Assembly (NCBI GenBank): GCA_028023455.1 | Contig: JAQFVV010000042.1 | Coordinates: 7,337,922-7,401,921, forward strand | Length of the DNA stretch: 64,000 nt | Source of the DNA: Epiperipatus broadwayi | Lineage: Eukaryota; Onychophora; Udeonychophora; Euonychophora; Peripatidae | Reading direction: 5' to 3' | Shown here: positions 1 through 12,051 of the stretch, piece by piece | Numbering within the stretch: the stretch's first letter is position 1 | Layout of the letters: every line of letters starts with the position of its first letter | The notes under the pieces: model-generated | What the model saw: the letters and a program-made list of their open reading frames with translations, nothing else | What the model was told of the DNA's origin: nothing | Database searches by the model: none | Translations under genes and position numbers: made by a program

Positions 1-65
1 TTCATTTAGTAATCAATGATATTTTACTAATGCATTTGATTTTGTTAATTTTGTTTATTTTTCAG
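1..65 (+). other. End of an upstream intron with 3' splice acceptor
   Basis: A T-rich tract runs into TTATTTTTCAG, ending at 65, a good 3' splice acceptor. The bases after it (66-98) contain an in-frame stop (TGA at 72-74) before the ATG at 99. The first coding exon therefore appears to be an internal exon that begins with 5' UTR, and the transcription start lies left of the window. No promoter is visible. Confidence 0.7.
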
Positions 66-98
66 GTTGTCTGATGTGAAGTGGTGTTTTTATACAAT

Positions 99-293
99 AT
101 GGCATTTAGCACTTTGTTTAAGAGAGCCACTTCATTTCTAGGACTAGGGGAGCAAGATACTCTTAAACCTCCACCAACTGAAGGAGAAATGATATACAGT
201 AAAAATAATGTTTGTGCCCATCCCCCAACTCCATTACGCCAAGATGTAGAACATCATCCTGGTTATCTTACTATCCGTTGTCAAGGAGATGAG
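99..293 (+). CDS. TBC1D16: TBC1D16 first coding exon (residues 1-65; exon from about 66)
   Basis: This exon encodes the N-terminus of a TBC1D16-type Rab GAP. The start is ATG at 99, because an in-frame TGA at 72-74 closes the frame upstream; the GTG at 81 in the same frame is not needed. The peptide begins MAFSTLFKRATSFLGLG and contains EMIYSKNNVCAHPP and EHHPGYLTIR. These match the invariant head of TBC1D16 (IIYSKNNVC.HPP, then HHPGYL), which is the main basis for the name. The exon ends GATGAG before the donor GTAAGC at 294, after a complete codon (phase 0). The next exon, 35 kb away, continues the conserved stretch exactly. What this head region does biochemically is not evident from sequence. 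Confidence 0.92.
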
Positions 294-1826
294 GTAAGCA
301 TCAGTGCTAATAAAACTCTTTGAAGTTGATGAAATATATTGGTGAAAAACACTAGATTGTTAGTTGTTGTTTTTTTTCCCAATTATTAATTTTCTTATTA
401 ATAACCAAGACTCGCCTTACATTTTTATTCTCACAGTGGGCCACACACACTCAAAATATTTAAGCTTTGGAGAGCAGTTATTAGAATTAACTGCACTTGC
501 CATATGTTCCTAGTATTCATTTGCTTAGATATATTAAACTATCTTCTGCATTGAAATACAACTGATAACTGATTTAAAATTTATGTTGATATTACATATT
601 ATTTTTTGTTTTTATTAATTTAAATATTTATGCTAAAATAGCATATTAATGGCCAAAATGTTCCAGAGAATCCTATATTTGTATTCATTTATTTACTTTT
701 ATTTAAAGTACAGATGAAGTCATTATTCACAAGATATGTATGTAAATTTAGAATACGTGTATATGTTTTGCTTAAATGATTAATAATACAGTTTTTATTT
801 ATATTTGGAAGAAATATTAATAATATAAAGATTAATCTTTCGCTATTATAAATAGCATGTTGAATTTTTATGGGATTTGATTAAAATAAAATTTCTTTAT
901 AGCTTCAATTGGAAAACTTCAAGATAAATATCGCTAGAAAATTAAAATGCCATACAAGTAATTTAAAATACCAAGAGAATGAAGGTGATGCATATTATAA
1001 ATAAAAAGAATTAAATATTTTTAAAATTATTATTCTAATTTTTGGAAATCTCAAATGTTTACAGATAAGATTTTAAAATTAAATTTTTAATAGCACTTTT
1101 ATCATAAAACTGTGATAAAGATGTGTGCAACACTTATAATAATTTACATCAAAACATTAATAAATAAAAATGATTAGTGCCCAGTTCAATAGGCTTCATG
1201 TTTCAAAGTGACCATTTGAGAGAAGTATCACTTTCCCATAACAAAATAAAATAATTTTTATTTTTAAATATGTATTAAAAATTATAATAATATATATAAA
1301 TGAAAAATGAAATATATATTATTATCTACCAAATATAGCAAAATACAAAACTACATTAAAAGAAATAGAGCGTAGTGTCATTCATTTGTTATGTCTATGA
1401 TCTGGGTTTGAATTTAGGCTGAAATAAAACTTCTAAATTGTTTTAGGTACTAGTCAAGCTTATCATTTGAGGGGGGGGGGTTCAATCTATCTAGCTATCC
1501 AATATTATTGTTAGTAAATAAGTATCTGATTATTCTTAACAAAGGATAAAACAAGATTGGAAAAATCTGTCTTTTCAAACCTGTTAAGTAATGTACAATG
1601 CACGAAACCATGGTCAGAGGGTTTTTTTTGGGGGGGGGGGGGGTCCTGACAGAAATATTTTAAATGCTGGCTCTGGCTAAGCATTTATCACAAAGCTTGT
1701 TGGGGAATTGGCAATCCTCATTGTTTATAACTTACAAGCTTAAGAATATAAGGTCATGTGATCTATGGCTCTTATTTTGCCTGTTAAGTAATGCTTTCTT
1801 TTTTACTTCCTTTTAATGTTTTATTT
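294..1826. other. Intron stretch without recognised gene
   Basis: AT-rich intronic DNA with no open frame of note. It holds a poly-G run (1471-1480), a T-run joined to a G-run (1622-1643) and, near 1380-1445, a weak B-box-like GGGTTTGAATTT that may be an old tRNA-derived repeat. Nothing else is supported. Confidence 0.5.
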
Positions 1827-2078
1827 CATTGATTACTCTGGTTGGCACGGGATGGCAATACTGTATGAAGAGTTTTGCTTTGTTTATAAACAAATATGTA
1901 CTAGTATAAGAGATAGTGATCATGTGATGCTTAATGGTTTAACACCAATCCTGCCTAATAGGATAGTGGTGGCTATGGTTGTTAAAGAGCCAAAGACACC
2001 AAAATGTATGGATGCTGAACTGAGTTCAGACCCATATGACTATATAAGCTATTGAGCTTAGATTGAAAACATTTTTGT
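1827..2078 (+). repeat. Interspersed repeat with conserved TATA motif, copy A
   Basis: This stretch is clearly homologous to 38324-38582. Shared blocks include CCTGCCTAATAGGATAGTGG, CCAAAGACACCAAAATGTAT, CTGAACTGAGTTCAGAC and GACTATATAAGCTA, then GATTGAAAA. A strong TATA-like TATATAAGC sits at 2041-2049 and is kept in both copies, which suggests the repeat is the promoter-bearing end of a retroelement, perhaps an LTR. The 79-codon open frame across this copy is not open in the other copy, so I do not treat it as a gene. Element class is unknown. Confidence 0.6.
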
Positions 2079-2185
2079 GTTTTTCAATTTTATTCTCATA
2101 GTTTTGTAGTTAAGTAGAGATAAAAGGTGGAGGCTGGAGGGTTGCATCAGATCCTAAGATCTAGGTGCAGTGCTCTCAGATCCAA

Positions 2186-2342
2186 AGCTCCTCACTGATG
2201 ATGGCCACAAGCCAGAAACTAGTCTGGGGATATTGGATGAGTAGGCATTAGATAGGTATTTTATGCACAAGCCTTCTGGCATTCATTGATTACTCTGGTT
2301 GGCATAGGGTGGCAATACTGTATGGAGAGTTTTGCTTTATTT
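2186..2342 (+). repeat. Repeat fragment related to the TATA-motif family, copy B
   Basis: The first part (about 2186-2250, GCCAGAAACTAGTCTGGGGA) resembles 39900-39950. The second part (2265-2342, GCACAAGCCTTCTGGCATTC and ATTGATTACTCTGGTTGGCA) matches the left ends of copies A and C. The body with the TATA motif is absent here. It is probably a truncated copy or part of a larger element containing copy A. Confidence 0.5.
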
Positions 2343-3198
2343 CATAATGAGCTGATAGAGAGCATTTAATTTCTCTGATTTATATTTCTTTAAGATGTTA
2401 TATTGATACATTATTTGTTAATGTTAAATAACAATTATGGCTGCTATTTAGCAATGAATTTTTGTTTAAGTATTGTTTTTGTGGAAATAGAATTTAACCT
2501 ATATTTCCTTTTATTTTTACTTCCATAATGTAGTATATTTATATGGGCATTTCATTAAAATAATGTTTGTTTTTTAAAAAAGCTGTAATATATAAGATTA
2601 ATTTGTAAAGTATTCAATATATATATTTTTTAAATATATATTTATAATGTAAAATTTAGAAATTTTTCAAATAATTTAAGCTTTTTTTTTGCTTGAAAAA
2701 TGATTAATGAAGCTAATAATTAGTTATTAATTTATTGTGCTAAACTCTGTCAACATTTGGAATTAGAAAACAAATATTTGTTTTACAATTGTTTTCATTC
2801 ATTTTAAGTAGTTTATACATAGGTAATCTTTTTTTTTTTTAATAAATCAAAAGTCAATGTTTAAATACTTTTTATATTCAAAAGCATGCTCAAAGTTCTC
2901 CTTAAGATAATCTTTTTAAGGAACCTGTCATTATTCATATACAATTTAATGAAAATGTGTTCTTTGCAACCCAGAAAGCTTTAAGACATGCTAATTGATT
3001 TCACCATCCTGGTATTGTATTTTTGTATGACAGAACATTCTTGCATAAATTTTTTTTTTTTCAGTTTCTTATATTTAGATGATAGAGAGTCCGGACTCAT
3101 TTCCACGCATTAAATTTGAAGCAATATCATCTTTATATAAGGCTAGTTTAATTGGAGGAAATATAGATATATATTGCTACAATAAAATTAATGTGTTA

Positions 3199-3211
3199 TA
3201 TGCAACAGTAG
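3199..3211. repeat. Target-site duplication, left copy (Penelope-like element)
   Basis: TATGCAACAGTAG, identical to 4234-4246 on the other side of the foldback element. Confidence 0.7.
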
Positions 3212-4233
3212 ATAAAAATAAACTCTTCCACCTTAGATTCTTTATTAAAAGTGGTCAAAATACTTTTAAAAAATAATTATAACATACACCAAATCTTTTA
3301 AAAACTTGTTTTTTATTTTTTTGCCACCAAAATGAAATATATATTAAAATAGATTTCCAACGTTTCAACTATTTCTTTATTTTTTTCTATAGTCTTTTTC
3401 AAGGAACTAAAAATATATAAAAAGGAGAAAGAAAAAAAAATTCATAAAAATTTTTAAAACAAACAAAAATAAAAATCCTGTCACATATACATACTATTTT
3501 GGAAAATATATTCTTTACTTACTATGATTTCTTTTCCCAACAGCTTCCAACTTTACATTTTGCCTAAATGAACATTTTATTGTTACAAAATATAGTTTTT
3601 TATTATCTTATCTTCTTATGTGGGAGATTACACAACATTTGTCAGATAGAAATTCAGAATATATTTACATAAAGAAAAATTTGGTCATGTCAATTTTAAG
3701 ATTACCCCTTTAGAATGTATAATTAAACAAAAAGAAAGATTTGAAAAGGAAAGTTTATACATAAAGATGTTAAATCCTGTTCTGAATAGAATATTATAAT
3801 GTAAAGGAAAAGGGGAAAAAAAATTTGTGAAATTTAATAGAATGTTTTTGTTTTTAACAAGAAAGGAATGTAAAAATGTGTTAATTGAAGATAAGATAAT
3901 AAAAAACTATATTTTGTAACAATAAAATGTTCATTTAGGCAAAATGTAAAGTTGGAAGCTGTTGGGAAAAGAAATCATAGTAAGTAAAGAATATATTTTC
4001 CAAAATAGTATGTATATGTGACAGGATTTTTATTTTTGTTTGTTTTAAAAATTTTTATGAATTTTTTTTTCTTTCTCCTTTTTATATATTTTTAGTTCCT
4101 TGAAAAAGACTATAGAAAAAAATAAAGAAATAGTCGAAACGTTGGAAATCTATTTTAATGTATATTTCATTTTGGTGGCAAAAAAATAAAAAACAAGTTT
4201 TTAAAAGATTTGGTGTAAGTTATAATTATTTTT
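3212..4233 (+). mobile_element. Penelope-like element remnant with inverted terminal copies
   Basis: Two arms, 3268-3615 and 3887-4231, are near-identical inverted repeats of about 345 bp. The loop between them (3621-3811) still reads as the C-terminal tail of a GIY-YIG endonuclease, with TQHLSDRNSEY, then ECIIKQKERFEKESLYIKML and NPVLN after a frame break. The right arm contains CCTTGAAAAAGACTAT ... ATAGTCGAAACGTTGG, a stem followed by GAAAC. This resembles the decayed hammerhead-ribozyme motif that Penelope-like pseudo-LTRs can carry. The whole unit is flanked by the 13-bp direct repeat TATGCAACAGTAG (3199-3211 and 4234-4246). An inverted pseudo-LTR, a short endonuclease tail and a direct pseudo-LTR together are typical of truncated Penelope-like insertions. 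Confidence 0.75.
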
Positions 4234-4246
4234 TATGCAACAGTAG
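4234..4246. repeat. Target-site duplication, right copy (Penelope-like element)
   Basis: TATGCAACAGTAG, identical to 3199-3211. Confidence 0.7.
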
Positions 4247-7200
4247 CATATTGGAGTCTGGGTTGCTCTCCATCATCTGTGTTTGCTTTTCAATTTCAAA
4301 AGCTATCAAGATATCTAAACTGACTTCTATTCTTAAGTTAATAACTATCTAACAATTTTTTTTTTATTACTGTAATTTGTAGTATCCTAGTTGTTTTTGT
4401 TTTTTTTGAACATTAATTAATAGTATAAATTCTTTATAAATTGCATTCAAAATATTGAGAAAATTTTGTATATCATTCTATGAAATGATACCAATAGTAC
4501 AATCATCAGAATACTATAAATATAGGAGACAAAAAAAAATGATGCCTTGATTCTTATTTTTAAACTCCACTTCCAAATATATATCTTATATTGATGTTTG
4601 TTCTATAAAACCGCCCATAAAGTAATTTAAAATAATCCCCATTCCAAAATGTATATCTGTTTTGATAATTGCTTCTTAAAGCCATTTATAATCTATTGAA
4701 TACAAGATGGAGCTAGTATAGATTTTGATTTAATATTAGTTTTCATTTCATATGGCTTAGAATTTCATGATCTTTGATAAACACTTTCCTTTAAACAATC
4801 ATGTAGTAGCTATATAATATAAATAAACTTCTAAGCACAAAGATAACAGAGAATAAGTGGAATGAGCAGAAAACTTTGAATCTCATGAAAAGGCAAAGTA
4901 ATGTAGCTCCATATACAACAACATAACCACTTCTATGGCTGCAAAAACATTTTAATCTTAATTCATTCTAAATTTATTTATAGAATAATAAATTAAGGCC
5001 TCGTCTATTTCTTTCTAATAAATCATTTTTATTTAGATGATATCTATCATCTCCCTGAGACTGATTATGCTACTTTTATATTATGTATCATGTGCACTAA
5101 AATCTTTGTCTACAGGATGATGTATAATTCCATTAGATTTGCTTAATGGAAGAATATTTACATCTGAGGAATTTATTTTTAAATTGGATTTCTATTGCTA
5201 CAACTATAGTCAATAATAAAGTTATAGAAAATAACAAAAGCAACAAAATAAAAGCTGTTTTTTTTTTGTTCTCCTAAATAAATTCCAGTTAAACTGGTAT
5301 TCCAATTTAATGCCATAACAAGATAGTCTACACAACCCCCAATACAGACCATAAGATAATAAATAGTGAAACAATAATCATGTTATCGGTATTTTTGCTC
5401 AGATCTGATAAAAGTGCTTTTCAGGGATTAAAACAAACTTGACTTTCAAAATCTAAAAGAACAACTTCTAGATCTAAAAGAATTTTTCCAACTGTGGGGT
5501 TATATAAAACACTAATGTATTGTTCATATGGAATGAGTACAAGGCTCATTATCACAATGAGGTTAATCAATAAAATAAAAGGGTGTTGTCTTCCAAATGA
5601 AGATTACAATGATAATTCCAATGTCCTATTATAGGAATCACCAATATAGCAGTGAATGGTCCAACTCCCATAATGAAACTTATCATTTATCCTTTCTAAA
5701 TTTTCTTGAAATGTCTTTCAAATTAATATACAAATTACGTTTTTGTTTATTGCACTTTTTCTGCATTATCGTGACAGTTATATATTGAGAACAACTGTTT
5801 CAAAGACTGCTGCACAGTAGCATATAAGAAAAAATGAACACAGATAAAAATTATATATATATTTAAAATAAATTCTAGAACGATTTAAATATTATTGAGT
5901 AATAATATCTTCTGATATTTGAAGTAGATTATTTAAAATTAAATGAAAAGCTCTCTCTCTCTCTCTGATGTAAATATATTATTTAATTCATTTTTTGATT
6001 CTGACAAAAATTTACATTTTTAATGTAACAAAGAAAGAAAATTGTTTCTGTCTAAACTAAGATATTTATTTTAATAGACACATATTATAAACATTGTTTT
6101 CATTAAGTTTGTATTTAAAAGAGATTAAGAAAAAAAATTTAATTAAAAAACTATTTTGAACCTATTTTGTTTTGATGTATGTAAGTTATACATCATCGAC
6201 CATTATAATATAATTATAATTTTGTTTTTATTGATTAAGAAGAAAAAATAATTTAATTAATTCTGCTAACCAATTTTTATATTTATTAGTATGACTACAA
6301 ATATTAGAGGAGTTTATCTAAAAGTTGACATAGTCAAGAGGAAAAATAGTTGCAAGAAATCTCCATACTATTTAAGTTTAAGGCAGCCAGAAATGCATAT
6401 ACTAATAGGACTACTATAGGGACCCATAGCCCATGCATGTATAGCAATGTCTTAAAGTTGAGACAGTATGTAAGCCAAATGTGAATTGAAAACCATAAGC
6501 ACTTGAACTGTCTATTCTGGTAAGGCAGTCTATGTTGTGAAGCTGATTCACATATGTTTAGAAGAATAGATAAAGGAAACCTGATTTTGAGATTCCAGTG
6601 GTACATACATATAGAAACACATACATATATTACTGTTGTAAGAATTCTCTCAGTATGCATATTATATGGAAGCACATTCAGAAATCTATTAATGATAGAG
6701 AAATTTCCCACAAGTCACATTTTTAGTGGCATATTATGTCAAATATTGATTCTATTATTAAAGGAAATGTAAGAAAAATCTATTTCTTAATATCATAAAA
6801 GGAAAACATATACCCATATTTATTTTCAACTTTTGCTTACTTTGAAATAGAAGTCTGAAATTTTTAAAAAATTAACTATGTATTACTGGAAATTGGAGAA
6901 CAAAAGAAGTCTGAGAAGAAAAAGAAGTAAGATTTTTTAGAATTTTACTTTCAGATTTTATAATATTAATAAACTTAATTCATTTAACAAAAAAGTTCAG
7001 GTTTGAGTTCAGTCTTATTTTACTGTTTTAGGTGAAATTTTAAATAAAATCAATTTGTTCTTTTATTTTTATATGGAAGCACATAATTCAAAGTTAATCA
7101 TGATGCTAAAAAATAATTTAGTGATATTTCAAAAGTAAATAAAATAATAATAATTGAAATATCTTATGTGAAAAATATACTGTATATACATATATCTAAG

Positions 7201-7600
7201 TCCATTTGTGATTTATATATTATTAAAATGGTTTGGCCCTATAAAATTTAATGCAGGTAAAAAGTAATAATTGAAAGTTTGTGTGTATATATATATATAT
7301 ATGTGTGTGATATCTAAAATGGTTTACAATTTATATATATTTTGACAATATAAGTAGATGAATTAATGGAATTCCAGCTTATTAACATTATATCTGGGAT
7401 GATGATAATGGCTGTGGATGGAAAATATGGAGCAAATGCAGGCATCAATGTTTCAAGGGGGTAAAGGAGATATTTTATTGTATCAAGTGGATCAAACTTT
7501 CATATTATCCCAAAATTTATAATATATTAAAAACAAAAATTATATTAACAAGTATATAAATATTAGATAGTCGAATAGTAAAAGTCAGGATAAATTAATA
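4247..7600. other. Intron stretch without recognised gene
   Basis: AT-rich sequence with a (CT)n run at 5950-5966. A moderately open region on both strands at 6334-6772 has no recognisable protein signature and no splice or start support. Short (TA)n runs occur near 7285-7303. I see no gene here. Confidence 0.5.
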
Positions 7601-7639
7601 GGGAATTATAAATTAAGAGACAATTTAAAATATAAAACA

Positions 7640-7947
7640 AAAGAATCGTATATAAAATTAATTGTGACCTTGCAATATGATTTACTATGGACATACAGGT
7701 AAGCAGTTAGAGGCAAGAACTAAAGAATGTAACAATGTAATTAATAGGTGAGATATTAAAATCTGCTTTATACATTCATTATTTAACATTTGGACATAAA
7801 ATAGATGCTACAAAAAATCTTAAACCTTTAAACTACATTAAAGATCTAAAAAGAAGACAAATAGGTGAAACATATTACATTAAGCATAACTTAAATAATT
7901 GTATGAATATTTATAAAACTTTAATAAATTCAGTTAACAACTGATCA
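7640..7947 (+). pseudogene. Penelope-like GIY-YIG endonuclease fragment
   Basis: Read in three broken frames, this stretch gives VYKINCDLAI, then YYGHTGKQLEARTKE and CNNVINR, then LYIHYLTFGHKIDA and QIGETYYIKHNLNNCMNI. That order (GVYKI.C, Y.G.TG, R..EH..., GHK, E.YYI...LN) is the GIY-YIG domain of Penelope-like retroelements. It parallels the minus-strand copy at 53397-53720 (YIHYLDTGHKME, CYETLYIQKNLDRCVNI). At least one stop and two frameshifts disable it. The reverse transcriptase part is not present upstream, so it is a 5'-truncated insertion. Clear termini were not found. Confidence 0.7.
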
Positions 7948-9528
7948 ATTAAAAATGAATGGAAAATTATATTAGATAGTATATAAAGTTGTATAATATA
8001 TGTATTATTTATTCTTTATATTGTTATGTTATCTAGACAGTTTTTAGAAATATATTAGATCTCTATATGAAGATTTTATTCTATTTTACTAGTGTTTTAT
8101 TTTGTTATTGTTGTTATTTTACTTCCATTATAGAATACTAGATGGTGTTTTATGAACAATAATTGACAAAGATTATGTTGTGGAAATGTGATGGAGCAGA
8201 TTATGTGAAAACTTAATAATGGGGACTGGAAAGGGAAGGTAAAGTGGCTAACAGGTTTCTCTGGGCATAATTGCTGGGAGATTCCTGACCCCATTTAAGG
8301 AGAAGTCACAGTGCATTACATAACATAATGTTAAAATAGATGATTAACATTTGAAAAGAGCATGAAACTATGTGCTGAAAAAAGCTTTTTATAGGTATGT
8401 ATAATTAATATATATATTGGGAAATAAATAGTATCTGAGTAAAATTTTATTTAGAGAGACCAATAACCGTGTGGCTTAAATTTAACATATAGAGAAGAAC
8501 CTGTTTGTATTTATTTAAAATTATAGTGTAGCATTATGTAGAGGGAAGGGGAATTGACTATTGCATGCACTAAAATACCTTAAAAATGTTGATTTATATA
8601 TCTAAACAGAAAGGTCTTTGTGAATCATCATATTTATGAATGAAAATGTTAGTACAGATTGAAATCGAACTTGTTGTTCTAGATAGCATTTGTTTGACAG
8701 TTCTTTTCATGCGAATAGGTTTAAATTTTTTAGGAAATTAGGAAAGATATTTTGTACTAATATGAATAAAAGATATTTTATACTGAAATGAATATGAACA
8801 AGCAGTCACTATTGTGAGTCTGTGCATGTGTATGTGCTTGTATGATGCATATATAGATTTTTTTTTCCTCGTGGAAATTTACACATTGTACTATAGATTA
8901 TTTGATAGTATAATGTAAAATGAATTTATTTTGTATGGATTTTACAGGAATTGGTTATTGTTTTCAGTTCTAAAGTTTATTTAAGTTTTAAAGAAGAAAT
9001 TTATTTATATAATATCAGTTCTATAAAATACCAGTAATTCTATATTTTTTTTTACATTTCTCATAAATCAGAGCGGTGTAAAATGTGTTAAAAAAGAAGA
9101 AATTAAAACGTAATCGGAGCTGAAAGCAATAAACCAAAACCAACATTTAACTAATGGTATCAAAAGGTTGCCTTCAGAGAGACAAGCAATCAATTAGAAG
9201 AAACAAAGCAGAGGAAAAGGAAAACTTGCGGATGACCTTTTTTTTTGTTTTCTCTTTTATAAAAACTAAGAAAAATGAAGTAAGGGGGGATTTTTCTTGC
9301 TAATTCAATATCTGACTATTTTCTCTGATCGTTTTTCTCTCTCTCAGAGACAGCAATTGACTCAACTTATTAAGAAGTGTGTATGTATTGTTTAAAGATG
9401 AAGTGCTAAATCAGTTATAAATGGTGTGTAGTGGTCTCTCCAAAATCCAATATGGCAAAATTAGTTCACAACAAGAAGTGCTATATTCAATACCTCATTC
9501 TTCGTATTTGATGTTTAACCATTTGTTT
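7948..9528. other. Intron stretch without recognised gene
   Basis: AT-rich sequence with no recognised element or open frame of weight. A 65-codon minus-strand frame at 8097-8294 has no known signature. Confidence 0.5.
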
Positions 9529-9532
9529 AAAG
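9529..9532. repeat. 4-bp target-site duplication AAAG, left copy
   Basis: AAAG directly before the TGTAACAG terminus, matched by AAAG at 12048-12051. Confidence 0.65.
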
Positions 9533-12047
9533 TGTAACAGTCAAAACATGTCTATCTTGCTAACACACTGCAGAATTTAAACCCGGGACATAGAACTCAA
9601 CACTAGGAGAGTTACCTCCCAAAAATCCCAAGTTCGAATCTAAAGTCCAAACTCCACAACGTCCTCTACGTGATAACACATTTGATGCTACTACTAGTAT
9701 AATTTCATGCCGGGGCTGGTGATCAGGAAGAAAACAAAAGACTCTAAAACTAAAATAGCCCTAGGTTAATTTAACAATAACTTATAGATGTTGCCAAAGA
9801 TAAGTTTAATGTACTATGTAATTTATATTGCACCCCGAATAAATAAAAAAAAGAAATAAATTTATAAATAAGATTTTAATAATTTGATAATAAAATAATT
9901 TAGCGAATATAAATTGGATAGTTATATAATAAACAAACAAGATGACTGATATCTCGTATTTGGGTTCGTTTAGATAACGTGTCTAAAATATAGTGACATG
10001 GTAGGCATATGCGAGTCACATAAAGTCTAATAGAGTTTGAAATATTCTAAACCATTTATAATTGGAGATTTAAATGGAGATCGAGAGTCGCTCGCAAATA
10101 GATTATAAGATCGAGCTATACTGAACGGATTTGAAATTCATTTGAATAGAATTCTTTTAATAATTAACAAGGGAAATATACGGTGGTGCTAGCGAGTATA
10201 TGCCGAGGAGGGGTGCAGTTTATGAGTATGCAACTTTAAAAGATGGCAAAAGGTCTTGGCATTGGATAGGCATTTTGCCTTTTATCTGGGACGTCTCTAG
10301 CCCACTCACAGAGCTCAAGCCTGGCCCGCACCCGTGGGAACATACGCGAAATAATTCCCATGTGCCATTTTAGCACAGGACTGGGAACCGCGGGTAAAAT
10401 ATGGGGAACAGATTTGAACGATGATGACTTTGCCAACAGGAGGATTCCAGCACCCATGTATATTTACTAGCAACACAGCTTAATCTTTAAAGAATTAGTA
10501 AAACAAAGGGCAATTCATTAAGGAACAGAAATAGCTCGCTCTCGACTTTCATATTTCATGGCCAGCAGACTCTCAATAAACTTAAGGTACATAAACATTC
10601 ATTTAACAAAATTATTATTATGCAAATTACTTTAAAACATATATAAGAGATACTTTTAAATATATATAAACGATGGGAGGGGGGAAATACTTGTTTGCGG
10701 TTTATAAACTAAGATGGCAACCACGCATCATTTAACTTCCCTACGTAACTCGCATTTGTCTAAAGAAATTAATTATATATTTCATCATAACACATTGAAA
10801 TTAGACATTTATAAATATAATAGAAAATCAACCCAAGCACAAGTTCAGCATGCATTAGAAAAACGTTTAAATAAATACATTTAAAGAATATACAAAATTG
10901 TTAGCTATCGCTTGAAGTTTTCCGAGATCTCGGGTTGATTTTAATTACCTTGTTCTTTTAACTCTGTCCGTGGCATTTCCAAACTTGTAGCAAAGTTTTT
11001 AAGTAAAGTTATGATTTTCTTTGATTCATGGTTTTGCAGCAGCAGTTAGTAGATTTTAGGAGCAGCATTTCATTGGGCTGGTTCAGTTGGATTTCATGAT
11101 ACGGTGACAGGACATCAGATTTTGAATGACGGACGGCCGAGGTACAGGATCCCAAGGAAAGACAACCTAAAGCCCCATTACCCCGACATTCTGAAGTTAA
11201 ACGATTTGAAAACTAGATTTACTGTCAAAAGCAAGCCGGTCGGTCCGATGACGCGAATAAAAGCAATCGGAAAATATGAATGTCAAAATTCAGAAAATAA
11301 CTTTTGCTGTCACAATCAGGTAGGTTAATTAATAACTCTGTCTAATAATCCTAATTACAATCAATCAGGCCTATTTATATGCTCTCCTTGATTACAACTA
11401 ACCCTGCAGTGATGAGATCCATTCTTTAATTACTACACATTTGAAAAACACGGACTGCATTTTCTAAGTAAAATCTGTTCGTAAACACTGTTTTATCTTA
11501 TCAAATGTACTGGCGCCAATATGATTGAAATTAGCTACTATTGTTCTTTCCCTACCCTCACTGATTTAAAAATGATGACATGTTTTTGAATAACATTTTA
11601 TAACACTTTACATTTATCACACATTATTTCTGAATTTAATTTCACAAAAATATTTCTCAGTGATATTATTTCTTAAAGGCAAATAATTATAACGAAATAA
11701 CATCACAAATAAATCGATTCAAAAAACAACTTTTAAATAAAATATTTTGATAAATTTTAAATATTATTGCAGTATGTGTGTAGATGAGAATATGTGACCT
11801 ACTTTATTGTACAAGCATATATACGTAATATATACTCGATGGTTTGAAAATAAAACCGTTTAAAAACAATTTTAATTATTATTAAACCCCGGGCACCCCA
11901 TTATATATATAAATTTAGGCGGGATTTCGGTAAATATACCCAGTACACACACAATATGATGAAATTAGGGTTTTAAATAAGGCATGAGGGTAGGAAACAG
12001 GAAGGCAAGGTGAAACTAAGATTGGTAAGGCATATCTTACTGTTTCA
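9533..12047. mobile_element. 2.5-kb noncoding TG...CA element, copy 1 (solo-LTR-like)
   Basis: The unit starts TGTAACAGTC and ends TTACTGTTTCA, so it has TG...CA ends inside short inverted termini, and it is flanked by a perfect 4-bp duplication (AAAG). The same unit recurs at 20263-24998 with the same ends and a different 4-bp duplication, which fixes both borders. It is visibly richer in G+C than its surroundings. It has no reverse transcriptase, integrase or gag signature. Its short open frames (minus 10236-10457, plus 11104-11328) are broken in the other copy. These features fit a long solo LTR or a non-autonomous LTR-type element mobilised by a retroviral-type integrase. The family is not one I recognise, and orientation is undetermined. 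Confidence 0.7.
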
Positions 12048-12051
12048 AAAG
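12048..12051. repeat. 4-bp target-site duplication AAAG, right copy
   Basis: AAAG directly after the TTTCA terminus, matching 9529-9532. Confidence 0.65.

Noticed and set aside
81-98. Alternative start (GTG at 81) for TBC1D16
   Set aside because: Eukaryotic initiation at ATG 99 gives the expected N-terminus, and a stop at 72-74 lies just upstream.
6334-6772. Overlapping open frames on both strands (125 and 72 codons)
   Set aside because: The minus frame starts at GTG. No domain, catalytic motif or repeat similarity could be recognised on either strand. It could be an old element remnant but cannot be supported.
10236-11328. Short open frames inside the 2.5-kb element
   Set aside because: The corresponding parts of the second copy carry stops and indels in these frames, so they are not conserved coding sequence.
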